Assembly (NCBI RefSeq): GCF_014529535.1
Contig: NW_023504022.1
Span: forward strand, 9,611,028-9,675,027
Length of the DNA stretch: 64,000 nt
Direction: 5' to 3'
From: Bradysia coprophila
Taxonomy: Eukaryota; Arthropoda; Insecta; Diptera; Sciaridae
In this document: positions 1-12,707 of the stretch, piece by piece
Layout of the letters: every line of letters begins with the position of its first letter
How positions within the stretch are numbered: the first letter of the stretch is position 1
Made by a program: the position numbers and the translations under genes
Notes under the pieces: generated by a model
The model's database searches: none
What the model was told of the DNA's origin: nothing
The model's input: only the letters and a program-made list of their open reading frames with translations

Positions 1-2310
1 AGATGTTGATCACGAAATTAGTCTGAATGTGGCGAAGGACAAGCCAAACCTCTAAATTCTGTCCATGGATACTAGGACAATGTGTTTTAGTTCCAAGCAT
101 AAAATAAAATTGAGTTACTTCCAATATACGAGCAACGACACCATGCCGGTGTACACAATATTTTTATTTTTGTTGATTCTTTTCATCCATCGCCGCATAG
201 TGGAAAAGCGAAAATGCTACACTGTAAATATGAAAGTAAATTCCAAATCGTATTTTAGGACGACGGTAAAAAATAGACATTGATGCAGGCAGCGGAGTCA
301 ATAAAAATGTCGTTATTTTAGATTTATGTTACAAAGTCGATGAAAACGACTTTTATCATCCATTAAATTAGTGTAACCGGGGTCGAATTTGCTCATCATT
401 CATTAATTGACAATTAAATGCTTAGCATCAGGAGAAAATAGAATTTTTTTTTTTCAATTTTTTTGTTGTTACATTTTTTGCGTCGGAAATTACAAACGTG
501 TCTTAAACTGCAATGTCAAAAAGTTAATTTTTCATTTTTTGAACTTACAAAAAAAATTGAGAAAGAAAACGCGAAATTTAGTTTATTTTTGTCAACATTA
601 CGTATGGGTATTCAAACTATCGTCATTTCTTTTTCCGTACAAGAAATTGCTCAATTATATTACTTTGCAGATAGATTTTTGCCCACCAAACCAGAGATAA
701 GATAATTTTCCATTTGTTTTTATCATGGAAGTGGTTGTAGACAATGTGCTCGTATGATCTTGCTTTAATGCCTATTAATGCAGCAGACATAATAATGCTC
801 TTATCACTTACGTATACAGCAAATGGAATGAAATGTTTATGAATTTCCTATCCACAGACACACACTAAATTGAAAAACGAAATAATGCGACAAAAACGAA
901 AAAAATGGTTCAGGTGAAGACGACGGTTAGATTTTATTTTTAAAATGTATGTCGTAAACGCCCAGCTTATATATTGTATATTAAATGACTGACAACATCA
1001 TGAATAATTGCATATTGTGCATGTGAAAGTAGTAAAATACGAGTTAGGAACAGGCAATGTGTGGTGTGTGTACATATATCACTAATTTGATTAAATTATC
1101 AGAAGCCATACCTGTCTGTTAACCACGCAAATAATATCGAGTTGGTTTATTTATAAAACGAAATTTTCTATTGTTTGTTCGATTTGAGGGTACCCGTATC
1201 GGTTTAGTTTTTGTTGTTTTTTTTTGTCACAAATCTTATCACTTCAATTTTTATGTTATTTTTTCCTTTTATCAGTTTTTTTCATTTAAACGACGTGCTA
1301 GTACAAACGTATATATTTCACACCGTTCCTGATTGTAACCGTCTATCTAGACAACCATAACAAAATATATTTTTTTTCGTTCTATTTATTTTTAACAAGA
1401 AAAAACCATTTTCGATTCACGAGAATTACGAATTTTCACTGAATTTTTATGAACGAAATGAAATCGAAAAGATGAGAAGAAGATGAGAATAAGACAAAAA
1501 AATAAGTCAGCAAAAGAAAACTGTTTACGAAATTTTCCCACTCTTCGACAGGTTCCCATAACCTACATATATATATATATTCCAATCCACATTTATGTGA
1601 ATAAATTCGGATGTATGAGTTAAAACTACCGTGTCGTAGAGTGAGGAAAAGAAAAATAAATCTTACGACAGATGGAAATTCTGATTTTCTTTTTCTTTTT
1701 GTTCTTCTCATATTTTTGCGTCTGAAACGAAAATGTTGATTTGCATTATGAACAGGTGAAAATATGTATGATCAGGCAATGGGCCGAACTCTATGTATAA
1801 ACAGATTTTTTTTTTCAATTAATCTATCAATTAGATTGGTTAGATCTACACCTGAAATATTTTTTTTTAATTTTTTATTTTGCGAACATCAAAATCAATT
1901 TATATCATTAAAAAATGTTGGACACCTCTCGCATGTAGTGTTAGTGAACAAAGAATTTTAATGAAAATTGTACCGATTGTATATGGAATTTTGCCAAAAC
2001 GATATACAACTCTTCCCACGCCCCTTATTAGAAATGAAAGTAAGTGAAAAAAGAGTGGATTGTTTGCGTGGGAAATTAGAGAGCAAGATGAATAAAAGAA
2101 AATAGTTCTGATGATTATCAGGTTCTATATATGGTTAATGGCGAAGATCTATAGCCCAATTCCCGTCAGTATTTTAACGAAGGTGATAAATTTCAAATCA
2201 TCGAGTCTAGTTAAATTTGATTCTGAGTTAAATTTATATGTTTTTGCTTTCTCCAGGGTCGAAAAAGACTTATTTTACAACCCTAGGGATGAAAAGTAAA
2301 TTGAATTTTA
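1..2310. other. gene-free AT-rich stretch
   Basis: No open frame here looks like protein: the short frames are AT-driven, with runs of F, I, K and N, and have no plausible splice partners. I see no RNA gene or repeat with readable ends. Confidence 0.6.
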
Positions 2311-2318
2311 GCTCAAAA

Positions 2319-2475
2319 GAATGTAAAATCCATTACATAACTCGGTATAAAAATGAAAAGTCTCGTTTTCGTGTGTTTATTGACCTAGGTTTCGCGTCGA
2401 AAGAACAAAATACATCCAAAAGCTCTAAGTTTCGTCTTTTTATACCTCGTTATGTAATGGTATTTTACATGCTTT
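2319..2475. repeat. small palindrome of the same family as its neighbour
   Basis: The left arm near 2328-2365 (CCATTACATAACTCGG and onward) pairs with the right arm near 2430-2462 (ending CGTTATGTAATGG). The arm sequence is also present in the larger palindrome that follows, so the two look like related foldback copies side by side. Confidence 0.65.
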
Positions 2476-2553
2476 CGTTTTTCCTAGGGTCGAAAGTGGC
2501 GTATAACACACCTAGGGAAAACAAGAAATTTGGTTTAGGTTTCAAAAGCATGC

Positions 2554-2961
2554 AATAGTATTTTACATGCTACATGCGTCGAAAACCGTACTTTTCATGT
2601 TTTAAGCACTTCTTTCGACGCCCTCAGCATGTAAAATCCATTACATAACTCGGGATAAAAATAAAAAGTCTCTTTTTCGTGTGTTTATTGACCTCGGCTT
2701 CGCCTCGGATCAACAAAATTCACACGAAAACTCTACTTTTCATCTTTTTATCCATAGTCATGTAAAATCAATTTACATGACTGGGGATAAAAAGTAGAGT
2801 TTTCGTGTGAATTTTGTTGATCCGAGGCGACGCTGAAAAACGAGACGTTTCATTTCTTATCCCGAGTTATGTAATGGATTTTTCATATTAAGGGCATCGA
2901 AAGAAGTGCTTGAAACATGAAAACTACGGTTTTCGACGCATGCAGCATGTAAAAAACTATT
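2554..2961. repeat. large palindrome (foldback element), about 408 bp
   Basis: Two arms of about 200 bp meet near 2769 at a short ATTTACATG centre. Outer blocks pair (TTTTACATGC, GCGTCGAAAACCGTA, AAGCACTTCTTTCGA), as do inner blocks (TTACATAACTCGGGAT, CACACGAAAACTCTACTT). Each arm carries a GC-rich stretch with CCTCGGCTTCGCCTCGGAT or a decayed form of it. No transposase frame is present, so this is a non-autonomous foldback or MITE-like element. Confidence 0.85.
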
Positions 2962-5900
2962 AAAGAAGGGAGAAATAAACTGTGGATGTTCGATACTTTA
3001 GTAAAAATTAAAAAATTTTTGTCAGAACCAACTTTACTGTCAAATAAATAATCGACTGTTAAATGTATTAGCATTTTACCAGCGCTGATGGGAATACGGC
3101 TCATGTGAAAATCTGTTATTAAATGCGATCGAAATGATTTTTGAGTGTAGCGCGAATTTTATTCATTTACACAAAATAAATAGACGTGTAACATCTGGAT
3201 CATTTTTTTTCTCTTCTTTTTGGATTTTGATTTTCTTCAAGTGTAAATATTTTTTATTGGCCTCTTCTTCTGCGTTCTTTTTTATTTTTGATGAAAACGA
3301 TAGAAATGTTGAAAACATTCCTTTAAGCTTAACATTAACTGAATTAAGGCTACGCTTTTCTTCTTGTATATATATACACACACCTTCTTCGCACTGCCGC
3401 TGTCTGATTTTATAAATAAATTTTGTCTATTTTTAGATATTTATTATATATAATACGTGTGATGGCTATATAGGTTTGCAATATATATAAATTTAAGCGA
3501 AAAGTAAAAGTAATTTTAACAAAATTCTATAAAAAAAATCAAAATAAATAAATCAAATTTTTCATTTTTCTTGCTTTTCTCTCACTCTCGAGGCGACGAA
3601 CGCATAATATACGGATTTATATTCCAACTACCACTGTACCGAACACATCGATTGGTATACAGTTTACTTGTTCTTATTTTATTTATATTATTTGCAGTGC
3701 GAAGTGGTTTTATTTTTGTACTTTCTAAATTACCGAAGCAAAAAATTTCTCACAAAGAATGATGAGTACTCTCAGTGAACTTAAAATTGCATAGGCGAAA
3801 AATGACGCATTTTAGACCAACCCCACCCACGTTTGCCAGAAAATGTATGAATTGCACGGTTTCCTCTGAACCTCCATACCCCTAACTCTTAATGTTCTGC
3901 ACTACTTTGTGAATGAACCCTATTATGATGTAAATCGAATTTTCCGAATTTGAACAAAATTTTCCAATTTTTCGCAAAATTTTTCACAACTTTTCCAGAA
4001 GAAAAAAAATTTTTCGGAAATTTGAGTAAAATTTTGAAAGGAATGATAAAATTGGGAAAAACCCTAGGAAAAACCGGAAAATGTTCGCTGGTAAACCGAC
4101 ATTCACGTAATCTTGGAAAACTTGACCTCCTTTTTCTGAAAAATGTAGATAACTTTGCCCTTATTACCGTACATGCTCGTACGCGCAAACAGGAATAGAT
4201 AAACTCGGTGGGTTTTTTCGATTTTATGTTTGACAAAATTGATTGTTTCCAAATTTCCCACACAGCATCGACAATGTATTTAATAATGATTTTGTACGAA
4301 GAGTTTGTTGCCAGCCACCTCACTCATTACCTACATCAAGCTTAACGATAACATGTTAAACGGCAATCTAATCACAAAGATCTGCTCGAAAAATTAAGGT
4401 GAATTTGATTCGAGGCGTACTGATTGTCTTCTGCGTAATCAGATACCGAAATTGTTTGTAGATATCAATTCTTGTAAAGAAATCAATTTTGGTTTCGTCA
4501 ATCAATTCTTGAAATGAATAAAACATTGGAGCCTTGAAACAATTGTACATATTAAGTCTGAAAATTGCAGATTATTCTTTCGACTCATCAATAGACCAAG
4601 TCTTTGGCTGTTTTCAAAATGTTTCCTTTCGTTTTACCAAACCAAAACGAGCCTTTGGAAAAAGTTCAAAGTAGAAGTAAGTCTTAAAGTAGACTGATTT
4701 ACATGTCGGTGCAGTTTCAGAGGTAAAAATTTACGTTGGTAGAGGTACTTGATAAGCACCCGATAGTCATATGTAAAATACTCAATTTCAATGTCGTCTT
4801 CGATTTTCAGCTTTCTGTGGAAAGAATATCTTGCCGAACATTAGGGGGTCAAAACATTATTTTTAACTTTGTTGTGGAAAGGAGGTCTGGTTTGCGTGGT
4901 TATTAATAAGGAAGTTTGGTGTTGAGTTGAAATTACATTTCAACTATGATTCGCTAAACTTTTTCGTGAGCAAATCGGTATAGTGTTCGATAGAGCGAAA
5001 CGTCGCAAGACGTATCAAATTTTCTCACATATCGAAACGTCTTATCATTAAGAATAATTATTATTGAAAGCGAAAGTAAATGGCTTATTGCTGCGTGGTA
5101 TACCTGGTGGTATATTCATGGAAACAGAATGGGTCTGATAAACTATTCATTGTTACAAAGTACTATCACTGTTTAAAAACAGTCCAACAACAACAGGTAC
5201 TCCTATTTTGTGTACCTATTTCAGGAGTATATTCCAAAAGTGATAGAACTTTAAGTTTAATTTTAACGACCCTATAGAGCTAATGCATTGTATGAGACGA
5301 GAAAAACCTGTTGCATATCATTCTATATATGGAGTTTTGGTTCTTTTTGAAAGTGTCATTGCATGTAAACTATGGATATAACATTTCGGACATTCAACTC
5401 GTTATACGAATCAAAAACTTATTTCCGTTCCCAATTTAAGTCCCGATAATTTGCTTGGATGCATTACGAAATGCGTGCAAAAAAACTACTTACAAATATT
5501 TATCCCTTGGGAGAAATCCATTTTCACTTTATCAATTTATTTTTGTGTGTGTATGTAATCCAGTCCTAATGATAACACGTCATCCGACAGATTTTGTACA
5601 TTTATTTTTTCACTTTCTTTACGTTTCTATTGCACGGTTATTGCTGTCAATTGTTCTACACGGATTTAACTAGTTTTTTATGCTTGTCAATTATTCGAAG
5701 CCATATCAATAGAAAAAAAATCAATTTTCTTACAACAAAGCAACACTTCAATGAATTTTTTTTAAATTTAAAATGGCGTTTGCAATCAGCTGTCAACAGA
5801 CTTTGAGTATGAAGTTGGTCGAAAGTATGAATGAAACATAACAGCGAAAGTTAGCGAGAAAATTTGGGTTCACTTTTTTGAAAATTGATTTCGGAGGAAA

Positions 5901-6630
5901 ATTGGAAAATTTTTATTTTTGTAAATGTTGAGTAGATGCTTGGTATGTTGACATAGAACGCGAAAACTATAAGTAATTTCGGCTAAAATGTTTCCCAGAA
6001 AAGTGAATAGTAATTTAGTTAACATCTGTTTTCGAAAACAACCACAAAGATGAGATATGATTACCGGATGATATGGTCTTATAAGGCTGAAATGTATGTC
6101 AACATGAATAATGAAAAATTGAACTGGAAATTTTGGGAAAGATCGAAGATGCTTTTTCACTGCAAAATTTGCAGCATATATGGATCAGTCCGGGAGAAAT
6201 AAAAAGTCAACTATTCAAATTTCAGAATCAACGTTATTAATGGTAGCATGTAGCATGTTATGTTAGTAACGAGGATATCGAATGTGAAACAAGTTATAAA
6301 AGTTGAATATGTGACTTTCGATTCGGACTGCTGTCTTGAATAGTTCTCGAAAGTTTCTTACTGGAAAGACTTTATTGCTGAGCAACCTCTTAAACAGAAT
6401 ATAATGCGAAAAAAATATCATTTTTAAGGCTCAGACACGGTATGTAGTAAATAAGTTCTCGAGAGCATTAATTATCTCGTAAAGTGAAAGGTATATATTA
6501 ATCATACTAATCAGAAGAAAAAAAGTTTATGAAAATCGGTTAAATATATCAAGAGATATGGTCCTCGACTGATACCCAGTCGGACTACTCGGCCGAAGAT
6601 GACCGACTCGGTCTGAAAATTTCTCACACG
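2962..6630. other. gene-free AT-rich stretch
   Basis: No coding frame is convincing. The 144-codon minus-strand frame at 3889-4323 runs through GGAAAATTTT-like simple sequence and reads as low-complexity translation rather than a gene. Nothing else could be identified. Confidence 0.55.
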
Positions 6631-6737
6631 CTAAAATAGTACATTTCGTACCTAGTACTAAAAGTCTTTTTTAGCGTGTGAGAGGTTTCGAATTCGCTAA
6701 AAAAGACTTTTAGTCCGTGGTACGAATAGTATTTTTC
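6631..6737. repeat. short palindromic element
   Basis: The left arm (CTAAAATAGTAC ... ACTAAAAGTC) pairs with the right arm (GACTTTTAGT ... TACGAATAGTATTTTT) around GTGTGAGAGG-type centre sequence. The arms are about 45 bp with a few mismatches. Confidence 0.75.
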
Positions 6738-6978
6738 ATATTGGACGGAGAAAAAGTGCGACGAAGTTGCACTTTTCGGGTCCTAGGTATGAAATAGTAT
6801 GTTACATGCCAAGGATCGAAAATGTCGCTCCATCCCTGGACGTTTTCACCACCGTGGTCTAAAACACACCTTTTCGATCCGTGGTATGTATACTATTTTT
6901 CTTCCTGGAGTACCAAAGTCACATTCCGAACAAAACATAACAACAGATTTGCACGCCATATTCAGCTGCGATCTCTAT

Positions 6979-7125
6979 ACCACATGCGAGATCGTATGCG
7001 ATATCACAAAATCTCATGCGATATCACAATATCACATGCGAGATGGCATTCGATATAACAAAATATAATGCGAGATCGCATGCGATATCACAAAATCTGA
7101 TGCGAGATCGCATTTAATATCTCAT
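6979..7125. repeat. minisatellite of about 32 bp units
   Basis: About four imperfect tandem units are built on GCGAGATCGCATGCGATATC followed by ACAAAATCT. The unit is itself partly self-complementary (GCGATCTC/GATCGCAT blocks). Units vary in length and there are no unique spacers. Confidence 0.8.
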
Positions 7126-7435
7126 GTGTAGCATTTTCATTTGTTATAGTACATGACACATCTGGGAAAGAATAAAGATAGGATCGAAAATGACATAAGC
7201 GGGAATGAAAATTGAGAGAAAAAAGTGTCGGAGAATGTTGCTCTTTCGGTACTAAATTTGGTGAGTGAATGTGACGGTTTTGGTACTTCAGGAAGAAAAA
7301 GACTTTTCGTCCTAGGTACGAAATGTATCAATTGTTGTTGGTCTTCGTTTAGGATCCCATCAGTTGTGTGACGGTTTTTGGTGCAAGTTAGAGATAGGGA
7401 TTCTGTCAATAATGTTTTTGCACTTTATTCTGCAG

Positions 7436-8075
7436 TAACTCCTAATATTTTGCAACCACCAAGTATTTCTAGAGACGATGGTAAACTGATGGTATGACAA
7501 TAGTTCAGTGGAGTCATGGAAAATCACTTTTATGCAGTGACTTTCTTTTCAGAGAAAATCTGGAAAATTAGGAAAAATTGAGAAAAATCTTGAAAATTAA
7601 GGATAATGTGGAAAAATCGTGAAAATTAGGAAAATCTTGAAAATTAGGAAAATCGTGAAAATTTCGGAAAATTAAGGAAAATCTGTAAAATTTTTGAAAA
7701 ATCTGTAAAATTAAGAAAATAAATGTTTTTTTGTGATGTGACGATACGTTATACTTTGACTCCTTCATACATCAGTGGATCCTCTAAGGAAGCAGGGTCT
7801 ATTGCCAGATAAAGCGGAGAGATTTAAGCGTAATCATTACATACGTCTGTTAAGAGAACTATTTATTTACCCCCTTGCTTTTGAATCATTAGGTTGCGTG
7901 GATGAACAATGAAATTTATTGACAAGTTGGGATCGTTGATGAAGAGGACATCAGGTTCAGAGGAGCCACGTTCCAAAGATTACTTTTTGCAGAAAATTGT
8001 TATGCAAAGAGGCAACGCGACGACATGTATCCTTTGAACTTTAAGAAGGAATAGAGTAGATGGTTTCCTAACTTG
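7436..8075 (+). pseudogene. broken copy of the retroelement-like domain at 10160
   Basis: DNA here aligns block by block with 10160-10600: the CAACCACCAAGTATTTCTAG start, the AGTGGAGTCATGGAAAATC block, then GCGGAGAGATTTAAGCG and CAAAGAGGCAACGCG. The frame is destroyed by stops (CTGATGG for CCTGATGG, ATGAACAATGA) and by an AT-rich insertion at about 7533-7728. Products are therefore impossible. It is an older paralogous copy of the same element, about 2.7 kb upstream in the same orientation. Confidence 0.8.
7548..7727. repeat. GGAAAATT-type simple repeat inserted in the pseudogene
   Basis: Purine-rich units such as GAAAATTAGGAAAATC are repeated about 15 times with drift. Comparing the two copies of the surrounding domain shows that this block is an insertion. 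The same kind of sequence occurs at 32215-32450 and 33207-33305, the latter directly after a hAT transposase relic. Confidence 0.7.
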
Positions 8076-10158
8076 CTACTGTCGAAGGATCACACCTCTT
8101 GAGGAATTATTCTACAAACCTTAAATCCTTCGATTTATTCAGAAGTTGTAAGTTTCAGGATATTTTGTGCGAGTCTTTTGTCTTGTAATCATCGAATTGT
8201 AGAGGCTGAGCAATTATTTACTATTAAAATACGTTCTTCAAACAAAATGATACTTTAATTCAATACTATTTTTCTTGGCTTTGAAATCATCTTCTACCAG
8301 ACCCTGCAAATCATCTAAACTTTTATATGAAGTAAAAGTCCGATGAAAGTTAGAACTTGCATGTCAGGACAACAAATTTACAAGGAATTCGATGTCATTG
8401 GAAGATGGACTGTAAAAGTCGTATTATTAAATTATGAAACAACGAAACGATGTTCAAATTCGGAATAGTTTTAAGTCAATAGACAAAATTGAAACGTAAA
8501 AATTAAAAATTGCGACTGAAGTACAATTCTTATCAATTAAGTACAGACTCGTCAGTTTCAATAAGAAGATCAAACAAAGTAATCGGAAATCAGAACCGGT
8601 TCAATGTGGATTTCTGGTGAACCATTGAAACTTTTGTTTGTTTATATTAAGTTGACCCACTATTATAAATCTAATCACATTTCAGTAACCGAAACCGGAT
8701 AAAACCAGTTCTAAAGATGTCGAAAAGTAAATTCAACGCATTATCAGTGCATCACCTTATCAGGGCGGGGAATTAAAAAAGAACAGTAAAATTGCGACGC
8801 GTTCCGTTTAAAAATTTGAGCATGTCTCATCTTCGTGTTGATAGGTACAGTTATCTGCGCCTGCCTCTTCTCAGACATGCTAAGTATTAATTTAGAATTT
8901 GAGTCAACAATTTTCGTGATAAGGAACATTATATGATGACTTTAAAAAGAAGAGTGGCAAGCAACGTCTTCTTGTTAAAGATGTGCCAATAAACCACCGT
9001 ACTCCAGCGAATTTGTTCTAAATACATAGCCTTGAAACGTCGATGAAAATTAAAACGTTAAAGGAGGTGTTCTTCAAGTGTAACACTTGAAGAGGCATAA
9101 CTCTTCAAGAGTCCTATTTCTCGAGGATCCGTATCTTCACTCTCGATTAGTTCTAATTATCAGAGTGTTGTGAGTTTCGACGGGTCGTAACATTTGTGGT
9201 GTATCGTTATTTTTCGTGTAAACTCGACTAAATTTTACCGTGATAAGATTGATAAACTGCTCCGTTTAGGGTGAGTCAGAAAAAAATTGTTCTTTCATTG
9301 ATGAACATTTTATGAATGAAAGAACAATAGGTGTTCGACTACTGGTAGAAAGTTCGAAGAGTTGTTATTTCTCTATTGTAAACGAAGAGCGTGGAGGCTT
9401 CTGAATAAATTTTAACCGTGATACGGACTGACCAATAGACCCTGGACAAACATTATTGCAAACAAAATCTGTAATGTGATTAATAACAACGCACTGTCAC
9501 TTACAGTGCTTTGTTAATAACGAATGATCTATCGAAGTTCCAATGACTGACATCTCAGCTGCTATCAAATACTTTGTGTGTAAAACTGGAGCACATGAAT
9601 AATCCAATAAAATTTAAAAGTGTCAATTCCGAGATCTACATCTCGATTGACCCTTGCACATTTCAACTAAACTGAACTGAACTAAATTTATTTCGAGTTT
9701 ATCAGTTATGGAAAGCTCCAACCACCTACATTTAGTTTTGAATTGATTGTGAAGCGAACACTTTATTGAAAGAGAATTTGCATGCAGCGGACATCAGTCC
9801 ACAGGCATTCATCAACTGCATTGAAATTTTGTTTAACTTTTTTTTTTCATAAAATAAACTTTGAAACAACTGCGAACAAAGAACACTCACTTTATTGTAT
9901 AATTTTCGTTATCTTATTCAAAAAATTCCACTAATCACTTCTATTGAGCACATGCTTCGCTTGCAAGTGGAACTGAAAAAAATTGTAATTAAAATTGAGA
10001 AAACTTTTACCGTCTTTGCTGAGAAAATTGCGTTGAATTCTATATGGAAACTGTGAATGACTACGCTGCATTTCTATTACATCTGATAGTAAATTGAATT
10101 TTAGAATTTTATTCTTTTGTATGTGTCATCTTTTCTTCCACACATGCATACAACAGCA
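8076..10158. other. gene-free stretch
   Basis: No coding frame is supported. A small hairpin at 9287-9328 (TTGTTCTTTCATT against AATGAAAGAACAA) is the only clear structure. No RT-like sequence was seen upstream of the domain that starts at 10160. Confidence 0.55.
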
Positions 10159-10159
10159 G

Positions 10160-10608
10160 GATTTCCAACCATGTTACAACCGCCAGGTATGTCTAGAGAT
10201 GATGGTAAAAGACCTGATGGAATGACCCTGATTCCATGGAGTCATGGTAAATCTCTTATTTGGGATGTAACCATAAGAGATACATTGGCGCCTTCATACA
10301 TTAATGAATCTAGCAAGAAACAGCGGTCGATTGCGGACAACGCAGAAAGATTTAAACACAATCATTATAAGCGTTTAAAAGAAAATTATTTGTTTACTCC
10401 TCTAGCTTTCGAGACTTTAGGCTGTATGGGACCTGAAACAAAGAAATTCATTGAGAAATTAGGAAAAATTATAAAGGCCACTTCAGGGGAACCGCGATCA
10501 ATGGATTATTTATTGCAGAAAATTTCAATTGCGATACAAAGAGGCAACGCTGCGGGTATTTTGGGGACTTTGGGAACGGATAGAGTAGATGATTTTTATG
10601 TTTTGTAA
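10160..10608 (+). CDS. retroelement-like C-terminal domain fragment
   Basis: The open frame encodes about 148 residues beginning near the AG at 10158-10159 and ending in TAA at 10606-10608. The block SRDDGKRPDGMTLIPW, then LIWDVTIRDT, ends with an AIQRGNAAGILG stretch. This layout recalls C-terminal domains of reverse-transcriptase-bearing repeat proteins in other invertebrates. The RPD and WDVT pieces resemble a PD-(D/E)XK-type core, but that reading is inference. No reverse transcriptase frame lies upstream, so this is a truncated or domesticated fragment. Against it being a host gene are a decayed sister copy 2.7 kb away and the lack of a confident promoter. In its favour is that the frame has stayed open for 148 codons. 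The 5-prime limit is uncertain: the ATG at 10117 is in frame, but homology to the sister copy starts only at about 10160. Confidence 0.55.
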
Positions 10609-12590
10609 CCTTTGATTTTTGAAAAGATCGTTTTTTTACGGGTTGCATCATTGTGAGCAGCCTTTTTTTTCGCATATTTAAATAAAAAGAACTTGCATAC
10701 AACGAATGAAAGAAAATTCAAATGAGTTTTCATACCGGATTTGTCAAGAAGAATTAAAAATTGGTCTCGTTCCGTACACTTTTATTTTTGTTGAATGCAG
10801 TGTTTATAGAAAATGCACACGAGGTCTTATAAGTATAGTGTATTAGAGCGCATTTTAGTATATATGATGATCGGTGACCTACCGGTGACCCAAAACAGTC
10901 TATTAGAATTTTCACAGCTTGTTTAATCTTTGATAATCTAAACGAGAAGGAGTCATTCTCAACTACAGAAAATATTAATGAAATGCTAATCTAATACTAT
11001 ATAATAACTCACATTTGTATTTACAAAAATTTTTTTTTTTTTGAAGTATAGTGAAAATATTTTGTCCAGAGATTTTAATACTAACGGTGTGCCCATCACA
11101 CAACCAGCATTGTAAATCAGTAACGCCACACTAATTCTTTGAAAAAATATTGGGTTTGCCTATTTTGGTTTTTTCCCGATTTTTTTACTCGACACATCCT
11201 CTCAACAGGTACGGTTAGACCTATAGGTATTCAGGCGATGCACGAAGGACATTTTCATTTTTGTATAAACGAAGGACCTGTTAAAAATTTTCGCCATTCA
11301 ACGTCCGAAGAGCTTTTATTTTAACTAGCCAGTCTGGCCAATGACAAGCCAATATAGGGGGCCCCAAAGCAGCATTACATTTAGCAGGTTAAGGAACGAC
11401 CATGGGACCAATGTATCATAAGTGATGTCATCCATTGTTTCATTGTTCTGGTTTAGTCGAGGTTTTTCTACTATCGCCGGGATTTGAGCTGAACATAATG
11501 CCAATTTCTTAAGTCAATAAAATCTAGCCGCGCTCAGTCTGCATGATAGACCGTACCGTGTATTATGTATACCATCTGAGTTAAATATTACTTCAGTTCA
11601 ACGACATTCATGCGGTATACAAATATTACATCCATAATTTAGTGCTAACGAGGTTCTGAAGACATTATTTTATTATCTTAATATTTCTCCAATCTTTATT
11701 TGTAATAAAACATAGACTTGACTCAGTAGCTTGAGATGCGAGTAATATTGCTGGGTCTTCTTTGTCTGATTGATTTGGAACTATTTGATGACGATTATGT
11801 CCCAATTTCTACTGAATTTCAAGTTTTAGTAGAACGGTTTTATAACATCGGTTCCACTCCTCCAAGACCTTATTGTAATAAGACCTTAGACTAATCATAC
11901 CTAGACTGGAAATTACGAACAGAATTGCGTAAAATTTTTGGTCCCGACATGAAATACGTATTATATGATGAGGTGTGAGTTTTTCCCTACTATATTGGTG
12001 GGCAAATTTCGAACAGCTTTGAAAAATGGATAGCCAAAGTTGTGTTCCCTCGGCTTCCATTTTTTAACTAGGCTTGGAAAATTTTATATGACGATTTAAA
12101 CCTACTAAAAAAAAAATTGGCTTCAAGTTGACTTTTCAAATTCAAACAATATGCATTTGTGCTTTCTTCCGTTTGAATTCCATTCATTAAAGGAATATAT
12201 TTCACAATTATAAAAATTTTCCATCCTCAACATCTGCCACTTGTGACGCAAACTTTTTTATTATAATTTTCTTCCTAAACTTTTTCTGGTAAGATTTTTG
12301 TTGATAAAACTTTCGCGTACTTTGCTCATCAGCTGCCATTTGTGACGCATATCTTTTTGCGTGTAGAATCTGTAAGCGTCACCTACACCGATATCAGTTC
12401 TTTTGTAAGTGGATAATAGGACTTGCGTCACACCTCCACTGCAAGTGGTTTTGGGCGATATCAGCTCCTTTGTAAGTTGTGATTTTTTAGAATTGGGTCG
12501 AAGATAATAGACAATTATACTATGCAGTTTGAACGAAAATATTCTTCTTAGAAAACTGTATAACTTTCTCTTTGATCTCAACCTTCCAGC
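10609..12590. other. gene-free stretch
   Basis: No supported gene or repeat boundary. The frames at 10469-10702 and 11809-12060 on the minus strand are shadow or random frames. Confidence 0.5.
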
Positions 12591-12707
12591 TTTCATTTGA
12601 CGAAAATCGAAAATTTTACGGAATTCAAAAATTTGATGAAAATCGAAAAGTCTAAAATCGAAAAATTCACGAATATCGAAAATTTGACCAAAATCGAAAA
12701 CTTGAGG
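12590..12707. repeat. short AAAATCGAAAA tandem block
   Basis: About seven units of AAAATCGAAAATTTGA-like sequence lead directly into the 147-bp repeat. The frame read across it (FDFRQIFD-type residues) is an artefact of this repeat. Confidence 0.7.

Noticed and set aside
3889-4323. 144-codon minus-strand frame
   Set aside because: It runs through GGAAAATTTT-type low-complexity DNA and is mirrored by a frame on the plus strand. No splice partners.
6979-7125. Regularly spaced repeats resembling a CRISPR array
   Set aside because: Units are contiguous and degenerate with no unique spacers, and the DNA is eukaryotic. It is a minisatellite.
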